Assembly: GCA_025455225.1 (NCBI GenBank)
Contig: JALOMY010000110.1
Location: forward strand, 1-8,520
From: Cyclobacteriaceae bacterium
GTDB lineage: Bacteria > Bacteroidota > Bacteroidia > Cytophagales > Cyclobacteriaceae
Direction of reading: 5' to 3'
Length of the DNA stretch: 8,520 bases
The position numbers were made by a program, and so were the translations under genes. The notes under the pieces were generated by a model that was not told the DNA's origin, made no database searches, and worked only from the letters and a program-made list of their open reading frames with translations. Positions 1 to 6,232 of the stretch are shown here, piece by piece. The first letter of the stretch is position 1; every line of letters begins with the position of its first letter.

Positions 1-647
1 TGTTGAAAATCCCTGACACTGATTTTTCCGGTTCCTACTTCAAGTAGAGTTCCCACTATGGCCCTTACCATCCCTCGTAAAAACCGGTTCGCCCGAATGG
101 TAAAAATCAAACGATTCCCTTGTTTCTTCCAGGATGCACTTTTAACCGTACAAAGAAAGTGATTTACATCGGTCTTTACCTTGCTGAAACATTCAAAGTC
201 ATGCTCACCCCGTAATAACGCAGCGGCTTCATTCATGTTTTGCAAATTCAGGGGCTTAAAGAAATGCAGCGCCAGGCCGGTAAGCAAGGGGTCCTTTACC
301 AACGTAATGTGGTATTCGTATTTCCGTTCGATAGCCGAATACCGTGCGTTGGCTGCTGGCTTAACACGATGAATGGATCGAATAGCAATTTCGCGAGGTA
401 AAAATGAGTTGAGTCGATGAATAAGACTTACAGGATCAAATTCCTTTTCAATATCAGCATGAAAAAATTGTTGCGCACAGTGTACTCCGGTATCGGTACG
501 TCCACTCCCGACAATTTTTACTGGCGTACGCAGAAGTTTACTTAATGCATCTTCCACAACTTCCTGCACCCCGGTGGCATTGGCCTGGGTTTGCCAACCG
601 GAAAAATTTTTACCGTGATACGCTATTTCGAAGAAGTACCGGGGCAT
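1..647 (-). CDS. truA: tRNA pseudouridine(38-40) synthase TruA, C-terminus cut off by window edge
   Basis: TruA converts uridines 38-40 in the anticodon arm of many tRNAs to pseudouridine, in the cytoplasm. The frame reads leftward from an ATG at 645-647 and stays open to the window edge, giving 215 residues; roughly the last 30-40 residues of a normal TruA are missing. The N-terminus MPRYFFEIAYHG and the following FSGWQTQ are family hallmarks. The catalytic loop GSGRTDTGVHC lies at residues 47-57, with D52 as the expected catalytic aspartate. Further on are an RKYEYHI strand, the HDFECFSK segment and, near the cut end, RGMVRAIVGTLLEVGTGK, all typical of TruA. The start is chosen because the protein begins just where the family does. 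No Shine-Dalgarno sequence precedes it; instead an 8-bp repeat array (648-679) ends exactly at the ATG. Identification is firm; only the left end is unknown. Confidence 0.96.
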   Translation of the reverse strand, partial: MPRYFFEIAYHGKNFSGWQTQANATGVQEVVEDALSKLLRTPVKIVGSGRTDTGVHCAQQFFHADIEKEFDPVSLIHRLNSFLPREIAIRSIHRVKPAANARYSAIERKYEYHITLVKDPLLTGLALHFFKPLNLQNMNEAAALLRGEHDFECFSKVKTDVNHFLCTVKSASWKKQGNRLIFTIRANRFLRGMVRAIVGTLLEVGTGKISVRDFQ

Positions 648-686
648 TTGCAGGAGCTGAGTAGTTGAGAATACGAGTAATTAGTA
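648..686 (-). repeat. Degenerate 8-bp tandem array, left arm, abutting the truA start
   Basis: Read on the minus strand, 679 down to 648 splits into four in-register octamers: TACTCGTA (679-672), TTCTCAAC (671-664), TACTCAGC (663-656) and TCCTGCAA (655-648). The truA ATG follows at 647. A partial unit, TACTAAT, precedes them at 686-680. The unit resembles TACTCAAC and matches the array at 1141-1244 on the opposite strand. Positions 659-682 pair with 1186-1209 as inverted arms, with 21 of 24 positions identical. The array would form the 5' leader of truA and lies downstream of the IVP gene. Confidence 0.75.
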
Positions 687-726
687 GGATGATTTATAAT
701 AAAATAGATATCAATTGTTAATTAGT

Positions 727-1086
727 TTATGTATTTCGGTTAATACCCCGAATATACGCATTTAGCAGTCTGCTGACTTCCTCGAGATCGCCTGCAATCG
801 TTTCAGTATCAGCATATCTGAGATCACATATTAATCGAAGGTAATATCTGCATTCAGCTAATGATCCTTGCGAAATATTGAAGTATCTCAATTTATCCTT
901 GATTCCATTTTTTGAATATCCTTCAACAATATTAGCCGCAATTGAAATGGCAGCTCTGCGTAATTGGCTTGATAATCCAAATTGCTCTTCCTTAGGAAAA
1001 GTTCGGGTTAGTGTATAGATATTAAGGACAAACTGATGCGCTTTTTGCCAGACAATCAAGTCCTCAAAATTGCGTGTTTTTATCAT
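727..1086 (-). CDS. Four-helix-bundle protein, 23S rRNA intervening-sequence (IVP/S23) family
   Basis: A 119-residue protein of the IVP family, first known from open reading frames inside 23S rRNA intervening sequences of Leptospira and now seen across many bacteria, especially Bacteroidota. The family signature is clear: an N-terminal FEDLIVWQKAHQF helix, a second part FPKEEQFGLSSQLRRAAISI, then AANIVEGYSK, and a C-terminal helix with AECRYYLRL. Known family members form small helical-bundle oligomers. The Avd protein of diversity-generating retroelements is a relative and binds nucleic acid, but no reverse transcriptase is present here. The ATG at 1084-1086 is preferred over an in-frame TTG three bases upstream. 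The gene looks more AT-rich than its neighbours by eye. It sits between truA and the DUF4293 gene, flanked on both sides by inverted arrays of the same 8-bp repeat, which suggests it arrived as a unit. The molecular function is unknown. Confidence 0.9.
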   Translation of the reverse strand: MIKTRNFEDLIVWQKAHQFVLNIYTLTRTFPKEEQFGLSSQLRRAAISIAANIVEGYSKNGIKDKLRYFNISQGSLAECRYYLRLICDLRYADTETIAGDLEEVSRLLNAYIRGINRNT

Positions 1087-1285
1087 CAACCTAGTACTTA
1101 ACTCTAATAATTCTACTATTGAACCCCCGGCCTCACTATATACTCAACTACTTACCTGCTTTATTCCACTTCTACTCAACTCCTCAATTACTCAGATTCT
1201 CAACTCCTCGAACTACTCATCCCCTCAAAATCTTACTACTCAATATTCTTCTTACTTTTACGCTCCAATTTAACGCAACCCCTAT
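1087..1285. other. Gene-free, G-poor spacer between the IVP gene and the DUF4293 gene
   Basis: Two short plus-strand frames cross this stretch, but both are low-complexity products of the repeat (runs of L, T, S, N, P) and are not credible genes. The plus strand has strikingly few G residues between about 1130 and 1285 and is built mainly of C, T and A in 8-bp steps. It would contain the promoter and leader of the IVP gene on the minus strand and the leader of the DUF4293 gene on the plus strand. No convincing promoter could be singled out. Confidence 0.7.
1141..1244 (+). repeat. Degenerate 8-bp tandem array, right arm (TACTCAAC-like unit)
   Basis: Octamers fall in one register from 1141 to 1212: TACTCAAC (1141), TACTTACC (1149), two poorly matching units (1157, 1165), TACTCAAC (1173), TCCTCAAT (1181), TACTCAGA (1189), TTCTCAAC (1197) and TCCTCGAA (1205). 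TACTCATC (1214-1221) follows after a one-base slip, and TACTCAAT (1237-1244) is back in register. The rough consensus is T-A/C-C-T-C-A-A-C/T. The same unit occurs inverted at 648-686, on the other side of the IVP gene. The diverged but phased units suggest an old tandem array or repeated short binding sites. Confidence 0.75.
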
Positions 1286-1738
1286 ATGTGGCAAAGAATT
1301 CAAACTGTATTTCTGGTAATTACCATACTGGCCTTACTGGTGGCATTGGTTCAACCCATCTGGCAAGTACAGGATGGCGATATATCGGTTGTGCTTACAC
1401 CTTTTTATTTACTGAAGGGCACGGAATACACCTACCTGCCCTATACCATTACCGCTGTGCTTGCAGTGGCAGCAATAACCCTGGCCATCTTTGAAATCAG
1501 ACGGTATGATAACCGGCAAACCCAGATTAAACTGGGGGCGCTGAATACTCTAATCCTGGCTTGCTATATGATTTCGGCTGTTTGGTTCGCTTCGAAGTTA
1601 ACCGAACAATATCCCTTTAATTTTAAATACGGCCTCGGCTTGTACCTGACCTTTGTTGCCGTTATCTGCAACTGGCTAGCCATACGGTTTATCAGAAGAG
1701 ACGAACGGATTGTGAAGGATTCCAACCGCATCCGCTAG
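1286..1738 (+). CDS. DUF4293 family integral membrane protein
   Basis: A 150-residue inner-membrane protein matching the Bacteroidota-specific DUF4293 family, whose function is not known. The N-terminus MWQRIQTVFLVITILALL is the typical start of the family, and a basic tail (IRRDERIVKDSNRIR) ends the protein as in its relatives. Four hydrophobic segments are visible, at about residues 6-26, 53-71, 83-103 and 116-135, with a short polar loop after the first. The ATG at 1286 gives the family-typical N-terminus; an overlapping frame starting at 1288 is a shadow. From memory, DUF4293 often lies close to truA in Bacteroidota, so the IVP gene and its repeats may have been inserted into a conserved neighbourhood. 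The gene ends 114 bases before htpG without a clear terminator between them. Confidence 0.88.
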   Translation: MWQRIQTVFLVITILALLVALVQPIWQVQDGDISVVLTPFYLLKGTEYTYLPYTITAVLAVAAITLAIFEIRRYDNRQTQIKLGALNTLILACYMISAVWFASKLTEQYPFNFKYGLGLYLTFVAVICNWLAIRFIRRDERIVKDSNRIR

Positions 1739-1746
1739 CTGCCAAC

Positions 1747-1780
1747 CTGTCATTTTTGTCCTGCTGGAACAACATTTGAA
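1747..1780 (+). promoter_or_regulatory. Possible promoter/stress element upstream of htpG
   Basis: The element CTGTCATTTTTGTC (1747-1760) is followed by TGGAACAACATTTGAA (1765-1780). The latter resembles a sigma-54 -24/-12 layout (TGGCACG-N4-TTGC): the -24 GG is present, but the -12 GC is replaced by GA. Alternatively 1771-1778 (AACATTTG) differs by one base from the Bacteroidota -7 box TAnnTTTG, but no good -33 box sits at the right distance. The position, about 70-105 bases before the htpG ATG, suits a promoter. The call is tentative. Confidence 0.3.
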
Positions 1781-1794
1781 TCATTGCGCGCGCA

Positions 1795-1815
1795 GGGATT
1801 ACTAGGGTAATTCCC
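1795..1815. promoter_or_regulatory. Imperfect palindrome in the htpG leader region
   Basis: GGGATTAC (1795-1802) faces GTAATTCCC (1807-1815) across a four-base centre (1803-1806), with one bulged base. The symmetric site lies 37 bases before the htpG ATG and could be a repressor operator or a leader hairpin. It does not match CIRCE (TTAGCACTC-N9-GAGTGCTAA). There is no T tract after it, so it is not a typical terminator for the DUF4293 gene. Confidence 0.35.
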
Positions 1816-1852
1816 GATTGTTAACGTTTTACAGAACTAAAAACAGAACACT

Positions 1853-3751
1853 ATGGCAGCCGTAAAGGAAAAAGGCAGTATTTCCATTCATACCGAGAAC
1901 ATCTTTCCGATTATCAAAAAATTCCTCTATTCCGATCATGAAATTTTCCTCCGTGAACTGGTGAGCAATGCCGTGGATGCCACGCAAAAATTAAAGAAGC
2001 TGGCTTCGCTGGGCGAGTTCAATGGTGAACTTGGCGATCTTAAAATTGAAGTGAGTTTCGACAAGAAGAAAAAAACCATCACCGTCAGCGACAAAGGCAT
2101 TGGTATGACGGCTGATGAAATTAAAAAATACATTAACCAGATTGCGTTCTCCGGAGCTACAGAATTCGTAGAGAAATTCAAGGATAAAACCGATGCGAAA
2201 GATATTATCGGAAAATTCGGACTGGGTTTCTACTCCGCTTTTATGGTGGCGGATAAAGTGGAAGTAATTTCCAAATCGTACCAGCCCGAGAGTGATGCCG
2301 CAAAGTGGACATGCGATGGCTCTACCGAATTTGAAATATCAGCTTCCAAAAAAGAAACACGGGGAACCGATGTGATCCTGCACATCAACTCCGACTCAGA
2401 AGAATTCCTGGATGAGTGGCGCCTGAAAAGCATCCTCGAAAAATATTGCAAGTTTCTTCCGGTGGAAATCAAGTTCGGAACAAAGGAAGAAAGCGTTGAA
2501 GATGGTGAAGATCAAGAAGGAAAGAAAAAATACAAAACCGTTACTTCTGACCGCATCATCAACAACACTCAACCGCTCTGGACCAAGTCGCCTAATGATC
2601 TGAAAGACGAAGACTATCTTAAGTTTTACAAGGAGCTCTACCCGTTCAGCGAAGACCCGTTGTTCTGGATCCACCTGAATGTAGACTATCCCTTCAATCT
2701 CACAGGTATTCTTTACTTCCCCAAAGTGAAGAATGATTTCGAATTGCAGAAAAACAAAATTCAGCTCTATTCACGCCAGGTTTTCATCACCGATGAAGTA
2801 AAGGATGTAGTACCCGATTTCCTCATGTTACTCCATGGTGTTCTCGATTCTCCGGATATCCCGCTGAACGTATCGCGCAGTTATTTACAGAGCGATGCCA
2901 ACGTTAAAAAAATCAGTCAGCACATCACCAAAAAAGTAGCCGATAAATTACAGGAACTGTATAAGAAAGACCGGGCTGATTTTGAAAAGAAATGGGATGA
3001 CATCAACATATTCGTTAAGTACGGCATCATAAGTGATGAGAAGTTTTACGATCGCGCCAAAGATTTCTCACTGCTTAAAAACTCTGAGGGCAAGTATTTC
3101 ACCCTGGAAGAGTATAAGGAAAAAGTAAAAGCCAATCAGACCGACAAAGACAAACAGCTGATTTATTTATATGCCTCCGATGCAGGCAAACAACACAGCT
3201 ATATTGAGGCCGCAAAGAATAAAGCCTATGATGTGTTGCTGATGGATGGTATTCTCGACAATCACTTTATCAATACACTGGAACAAAAGCTGGAAAAAAC
3301 CCACATCAAACGCGTGGACAGCGATACGGCTGATAAACTGATTGATAAAGACGAAAAATTGGAAACCGTACTTACAAAGGAGGAGCAGGACCAGGTTAAA
3401 TCGATCTTCGATAAAGCCATTAACAACTCCAACATGACGGTAAGCGTGGAAGCGATGGCCATGGATGATCTGCCGGTTGTGATTACCATGAGCGAGTTTA
3501 TGCGCAGAATGAAAGACATGGCAAAAATGGGCGGAGGCGGTTATGCCTTCATGGGCAGCATGCCCGACAGCTACAGCGTAGCGGTAAATGGCAATCACGG
3601 CATCATTCAAAAAATACTTAAAGCTGAAACCGAAGAGCAAAAGTTAAAACTAGCCAAACAAGCCTATGACCTGGCATTACTTTCACAGAATATGCTTACC
3701 GGTGCAGACCTCACCAACTTTATCAAGCGAAGCGTAGAGTTTGTTGCTTGA
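1853..3751 (+). CDS. htpG: Molecular chaperone HtpG (bacterial Hsp90)
   Basis: HtpG is the cytosolic ATP-dependent Hsp90 dimer that remodels client proteins together with the DnaK system. At 632 residues it is full length (E. coli 624). The GHKL ATPase domain shows all its boxes: ELVSNAVDATQ, with catalytic E35, N39 and D42; DKGIGM, with D80; and the lid glycine motif GKFGLGFYSAF at residues 120-130. The middle domain holds SRQVFITDEV and the ATP-contacting arginine R342 in PLNVSRSYLQ. The C-terminal dimerisation domain includes the Met-rich MRRMKDMAKMGGGGYAFM stretch. An acidic and lysine-rich insert at about residues 210-225 (EESVEDGEDQEGKKK) marks the N-domain/middle-domain linker. The start is supported by AAVKEKGSISIHTENIFPII, which lines up with the family N-terminus. 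It appears monocistronic: its own upstream region carries candidate control sites, and a strong hairpin terminator follows 31 bases after the stop. Confidence 0.98.
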   Translation: MAAVKEKGSISIHTENIFPIIKKFLYSDHEIFLRELVSNAVDATQKLKKLASLGEFNGELGDLKIEVSFDKKKKTITVSDKGIGMTADEIKKYINQIAFSGATEFVEKFKDKTDAKDIIGKFGLGFYSAFMVADKVEVISKSYQPESDAAKWTCDGSTEFEISASKKETRGTDVILHINSDSEEFLDEWRLKSILEKYCKFLPVEIKFGTKEESVEDGEDQEGKKKYKTVTSDRIINNTQPLWTKSPNDLKDEDYLKFYKELYPFSEDPLFWIHLNVDYPFNLTGILYFPKVKNDFELQKNKIQLYSRQVFITDEVKDVVPDFLMLLHGVLDSPDIPLNVSRSYLQSDANVKKISQHITKKVADKLQELYKKDRADFEKKWDDINIFVKYGIISDEKFYDRAKDFSLLKNSEGKYFTLEEYKEKVKANQTDKDKQLIYLYASDAGKQHSYIEAAKNKAYDVLLMDGILDNHFINTLEQKLEKTHIKRVDSDTADKLIDKDEKLETVLTKEEQDQVKSIFDKAINNSNMTVSVEAMAMDDLPVVITMSEFMRRMKDMAKMGGGGYAFMGSMPDSYSVAVNGNHGIIQKILKAETEEQKLKLAKQAYDLALLSQNMLTGADLTNFIKRSVEFVA

Positions 3752-3782
3752 GTTCGCATAAACTTCTAATCGGATAATAAGG

Positions 3783-3813
3783 AAAACCCCTCTTCGGCTG
3801 GAGAGGGGTTTTT
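3783..3813 (+). terminator. Rho-independent terminator after htpG
   Basis: A perfect 11-bp stem, AAAACCCCTCT (3783-3793) pairing with AGAGGGGTTTT (3802-3812), encloses an 8-base loop and runs into five T residues (3809-3813). It lies 31 bases past the htpG stop. The A tract on the left side could also support termination of leftward transcription. Confidence 0.92.
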
Positions 3814-3875
3814 ACTTCAATACCGTGAATCGCTTGCAATTTCATACATACTTTTTCAATTTTCGTATCGTTTTC

Positions 3876-4694
3876 ATGAATATGAAGGTGCTGATTTACC
3901 TTTTTATTGGCTTGAGTATGCTGATCACTCTTCCTTCTTTCTCACAGGAAGAACCGGATCGGATGTTCACCATTGATACTCCCGTAAGCCTCGACTTCGA
4001 AAAGGAAGAAGAACCCATCAATACCCCCAAGAAAAAGAAACCTAAAAAGAAAGTCTTCTACGGAATTAAAACAAAAAAAGGATTTACCCGAAAGGGGGTT
4101 GGTGAACGTACCGTATATGAAAACTTCTACTACCTGAAAAAACCAGAGGTGCCCAATACGCTCGTACGCGACATCTATTATTATGATTACGCCAGACGCG
4201 AAGTGACTCGAACCAGCAAGTTTGATCCGAAAAAAGGCGTGCTTGTTCATGGTCCGTACAAGAAGATGCAGAATGACGTGGTGCTGGAAGAAGGCATTTT
4301 TTACAAAGGCACCAAACACGGAAGATGGATGAAATACAGCCGCGACAGTGTGCTGGTGGATAAAGAAAAGTTCTTTCGTGGTTGGCCACGAGAATCACTG
4401 ATCAGCTACTACGATCCGGTGGAGCGGAAAAAAGTAAAGGAAATTATCCCGATTGAATTCGGAGAAAAGGAGGGTTACTACTACATGTTTTATGAAAACG
4501 GTCAGCTGGCCGTAACTGGAGAATATAAATGGGATTGTAAAATCGGTGACTGGTATGAATACTACCCTTCGGGAAGAAGAAAGAAACTAATCGCCTATCC
4601 GAAAGAACCTTATGAAAAAAACGCCAAACCTTTCATCCGGGTCGAATGGAACGATAAGGGAAGAGAAATCTACCGCAACAACAAAGCTTCCTGA
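3876..4694 (+). CDS. Exported MORN-repeat (YwqK-like) protein of unknown function
   Basis: A 272-residue protein with a Sec signal peptide: a basic start, a hydrophobic core at residues 5-19 and a likely cleavage after SFS (residue 23, before QEE), a common form in Bacteroidota. The mature N-terminus is acidic, then has a lysine cluster at residues 52-59. The rest carries MORN_2/YwqK-type beta-hairpin repeats. The clearest are EEGIFYKGTKHGRW (W151) and YYYMFYENGQLAVTGEYK followed by IGDWYEYYPSGRRK (W226). Such proteins are often labelled YwqK family antitoxin, but no toxin partner is adjacent, and an exported location argues for an envelope role instead. The frame extends upstream to a GTG at 3825, only 12 bases after the htpG terminator. 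The ATG at 3876 (or 3882) is preferred because it places the signal peptide at the N-terminus. The gene stands alone and converges on yraN. Confidence 0.85.
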   Translation: MNMKVLIYLFIGLSMLITLPSFSQEEPDRMFTIDTPVSLDFEKEEEPINTPKKKKPKKKVFYGIKTKKGFTRKGVGERTVYENFYYLKKPEVPNTLVRDIYYYDYARREVTRTSKFDPKKGVLVHGPYKKMQNDVVLEEGIFYKGTKHGRWMKYSRDSVLVDKEKFFRGWPRESLISYYDPVERKKVKEIIPIEFGEKEGYYYMFYENGQLAVTGEYKWDCKIGDWYEYYPSGRRKKLIAYPKEPYEKNAKPFIRVEWNDKGREIYRNNKAS

Positions 4695-4760
4695 TCAATA
4701 CAAGCTGCCCACCTCTGAAGTTAGTTAAACCTTCAAAATCCGGTCTCCAAGCATAACAAT

Positions 4761-4808
4761 TTAACACTTAAGCACATTAACACCTTAACACTTAAGCACC
4801 TCAATTAA
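4761..4808. repeat. Second degenerate 8-bp tandem array (TTAACACY/TAAGCACM units)
   Basis: Six octamers lie in perfect register: TTAACACT (4761), TAAGCACA (4769), TTAACACC (4777), TTAACACT (4785), TAAGCACC (4793) and the weaker TCAATTAA (4801). A 15-base segment repeats exactly at 4761-4775 and 4785-4799, 24 bases (three units) apart. The array occupies the convergent gap between the MORN gene and yraN and its last unit overlaps the yraN stop codon. It has the same period as the arrays around the IVP gene but a different unit. Confidence 0.8.
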
Positions 4809-5151
4809 TAGCGTCTTCAAAATGAGTGATCTCAGGTGGTTCACCCAGTTTTACCGATATAATATCAAACCGAATATGACCTTGCCACCTTGTTGAATAA
4901 ATATACTCATCGGCCGCTTCCATAATTTTTCTTCCCTTCTTCAAATCAACAAAAGTCTCGGGTTGTCCGAATGCGGTTGAACTCCGGGCTTTAACTTCAA
5001 CAAAAATCAACCAGTTCTCCTTCTGAACAATCAGGTCTATTTCGGCATGTTTATACCGATAGTTTCGCATCAGCACTCGAAAACCCTTTTGTTCCAGGAA
5101 TTTTGCTGCCAGATCTTCACCCTGTTTGCCTATCCTGATCTTATCGCTCAT
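4801..5151 (-). CDS. yraN: YraN family (UPF0102) predicted endonuclease-fold protein
   Basis: A 116-residue cytoplasmic protein of the YraN/UPF0102 family, which has a PD-(D/E)XK-like nuclease fold related to Holliday junction resolvases. Its cellular role is not settled. The family signature is complete: GKQGEDLAAKFLEQKGF with E12, RNYRYKHAEIDLI with E37 and D39, and FVEVKAR with E52 and K54, the presumed metal-binding and catalytic set. A conserved FDIISV strand follows near the C-terminus. The length matches the family, and the ATG at 5149-5151 gives the expected start. It is transcribed divergently from the isomerase operon across a 73-base gap and converges with the MORN gene. Its stop codon overlaps the last unit of an 8-bp repeat array. 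Identification is strong; the nuclease activity is inferred from the fold. Confidence 0.95.
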   Translation of the reverse strand: MSDKIRIGKQGEDLAAKFLEQKGFRVLMRNYRYKHAEIDLIVQKENWLIFVEVKARSSTAFGQPETFVDLKKGRKIMEAADEYIYSTRWQGHIRFDIISVKLGEPPEITHFEDAIN

Positions 5152-5199
5152 GAAAAGAACAATTCATCCTTCAACATTCTAAATTCGTACATTATCTGA

Positions 5200-5207
5200 T
5201 ACCTTTG
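5200..5207 (+). promoter_or_regulatory. Candidate -7 box for the isomerase-lipB operon
   Basis: TACCTTTG at 5200-5207 is an exact match to the Bacteroidota primary-sigma -7 consensus TAnnTTTG, 17 bases before the ATG of the first operon gene. That leaves a short leader. The corresponding -33 TTG is weak (ATTC around 5176-5179 is the nearest candidate). It lies in the 73-base divergent gap shared with yraN. Confidence 0.5.
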
Positions 5208-5224
5208 AACGTATTTTCAAGTTT

Positions 5225-6232
5225 ATGTCTGCAACCAAGAAATACATCGAAAGTTTTACCCGTCAGCTGGCGGATGCCCTTCGCATAAGTGAATCGATTG
5301 ACCTGGTACGCCCGGGTAGTGACATCCGTAACATTGTGATTGCCGGAATGGGCGGCTCAGGTATCGGTGCTAACCTCGTAGAATCCCTCACCTTTGGTCG
5401 AATTCCCATACCTATAACGGTTTGCAAAAGTTATAACATCCCCCAATTTGTTAGTCCGCATACACTGTTTATTGCGTGCTCGTACAGCGGCAATACGGAA
5501 GAAACCATTGCAGCACTTAACAAAGCCCTGCTGAAGCGGGCTCATGTCATTGCCATTGCTTCTGGTGGAAAGTTGCTCGATATCGCCCGCGAGTATAATC
5601 TGTTTTATATTCAACTGCCGGGAGGATCAGACAGCCCCCGCGCCATGCTGGCTTATAATATGGTGGCTCTGCTTTCTGTTCTCTATCATACCAACCTGAT
5701 CGGATCTACCTACATCAAGGAGACAGAAAATGCAATTCAGTTTCTGGATCGTGGAGAGAAAGGCATACAAAACGAAGCTGAGTTGATTGCGCGTAAACTC
5801 AAAGGCAAACTTCCGGTGATTTACTGCGACAACCGGCTGCATGCCATGGCCTTGCGTTTTCAGCAGCAGCTGAACGAGAACGCCAAACAACTGGCCCACA
5901 TCAACACGTTCCCGGAAATGAATCACAATGAATTGGTAGGCTGGCAGTTTCCGGAAGCGCTGATGCCCTATCTGCAAGTAATCTATCTCTACTCCGATCA
6001 TGATCATGAACGTGTAGAAAAACGCATGGAAATCTGCCGCGAGATATTCGAGAAAAAATCAAACCCGATTATTGATGTAGTGGGCGAAGGGGCTTCCTTG
6101 CTTGAACAATATTACTACCTGATTCATTTAACCGATTGGGTTTCGTTTTACCTCGCCAAAGAAAACGGAGTGGAGCCCGACCCGATTGAATCGATCAATT
6201 ACTTAAAAGAAGAGCTGGACAAGATCAAGTGA
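5225..6232 (+). CDS. Bifunctional phosphoglucose/phosphomannose isomerase (SIS domain)
   Basis: A 335-residue cytoplasmic enzyme of the bifunctional PGI/PMI family, best known from archaea such as Pyrobaculum aerophilum. It interconverts glucose-6-phosphate or mannose-6-phosphate with fructose-6-phosphate. Two SIS domains are visible. The first has GMGGSGIG at residues 41-48 and the phosphate-binding SYSGNTEET at 86-94. A GGSDSPRAML segment then links to the second half, with LNENAKQ and FPEMNHNELVGW. E218 and H234 are 16 residues apart, the same spacing as Glu203 and His219 of the Pyrobaculum enzyme. The C-terminal INYLKEEL offers K328 as the third catalytic residue. The length is normal. 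It is the first gene of a tight operon, preceded by a good -7 box, and its TGA stop overlaps the GTG start of lipB. Pgi of the classical family is clearly different, so this is not E. coli-type pgi. Confidence 0.92.
   Translation: MSATKKYIESFTRQLADALRISESIDLVRPGSDIRNIVIAGMGGSGIGANLVESLTFGRIPIPITVCKSYNIPQFVSPHTLFIACSYSGNTEETIAALNKALLKRAHVIAIASGGKLLDIAREYNLFYIQLPGGSDSPRAMLAYNMVALLSVLYHTNLIGSTYIKETENAIQFLDRGEKGIQNEAELIARKLKGKLPVIYCDNRLHAMALRFQQQLNENAKQLAHINTFPEMNHNELVGWQFPEALMPYLQVIYLYSDHDHERVEKRMEICREIFEKKSNPIIDVVGEGASLLEQYYYLIHLTDWVSFYLAKENGVEPDPIESINYLKEELDKIK

Noticed and set aside
181..372. 63-residue plus-strand frame near the left edge
   Set aside because: It is antisense to truA, whose catalytic and C-terminal motifs are clear in the opposite frame.
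727..1086. Accessory Avd gene of a diversity-generating retroelement
   Set aside because: IVP-family proteins are related to Avd, but there is no reverse transcriptase, template repeat or variable repeat in the window.
648..1260. CRISPR array or insertion sequence
   Set aside because: The repeats are 8 bp, degenerate and without spacers, and no transposase is present, so neither label fits.
1070..1319. Two short plus-strand frames in the spacer before the DUF4293 gene
   Set aside because: Their translations are low-complexity products of the 8-bp repeat array, and they overlap the real starts of neighbouring genes.
1795..1815. CIRCE/HrcA operator before htpG
   Set aside because: The palindrome has an unrelated sequence and a four-base centre instead of the nine-base spacer of CIRCE.
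3167..3640. 157-residue open frame on the minus strand inside htpG
   Set aside because: It lies fully antisense to a complete, motif-verified htpG, is rich in H, F and I as expected from the complement of Lys/Glu/Asp-rich codons, and matches no family.
3942..4319. 125-residue minus-strand frame opposite the MORN-repeat gene
   Set aside because: It is a phenylalanine-rich antisense shadow of the Lys/Glu-rich coding strand, with no recognisable domain.
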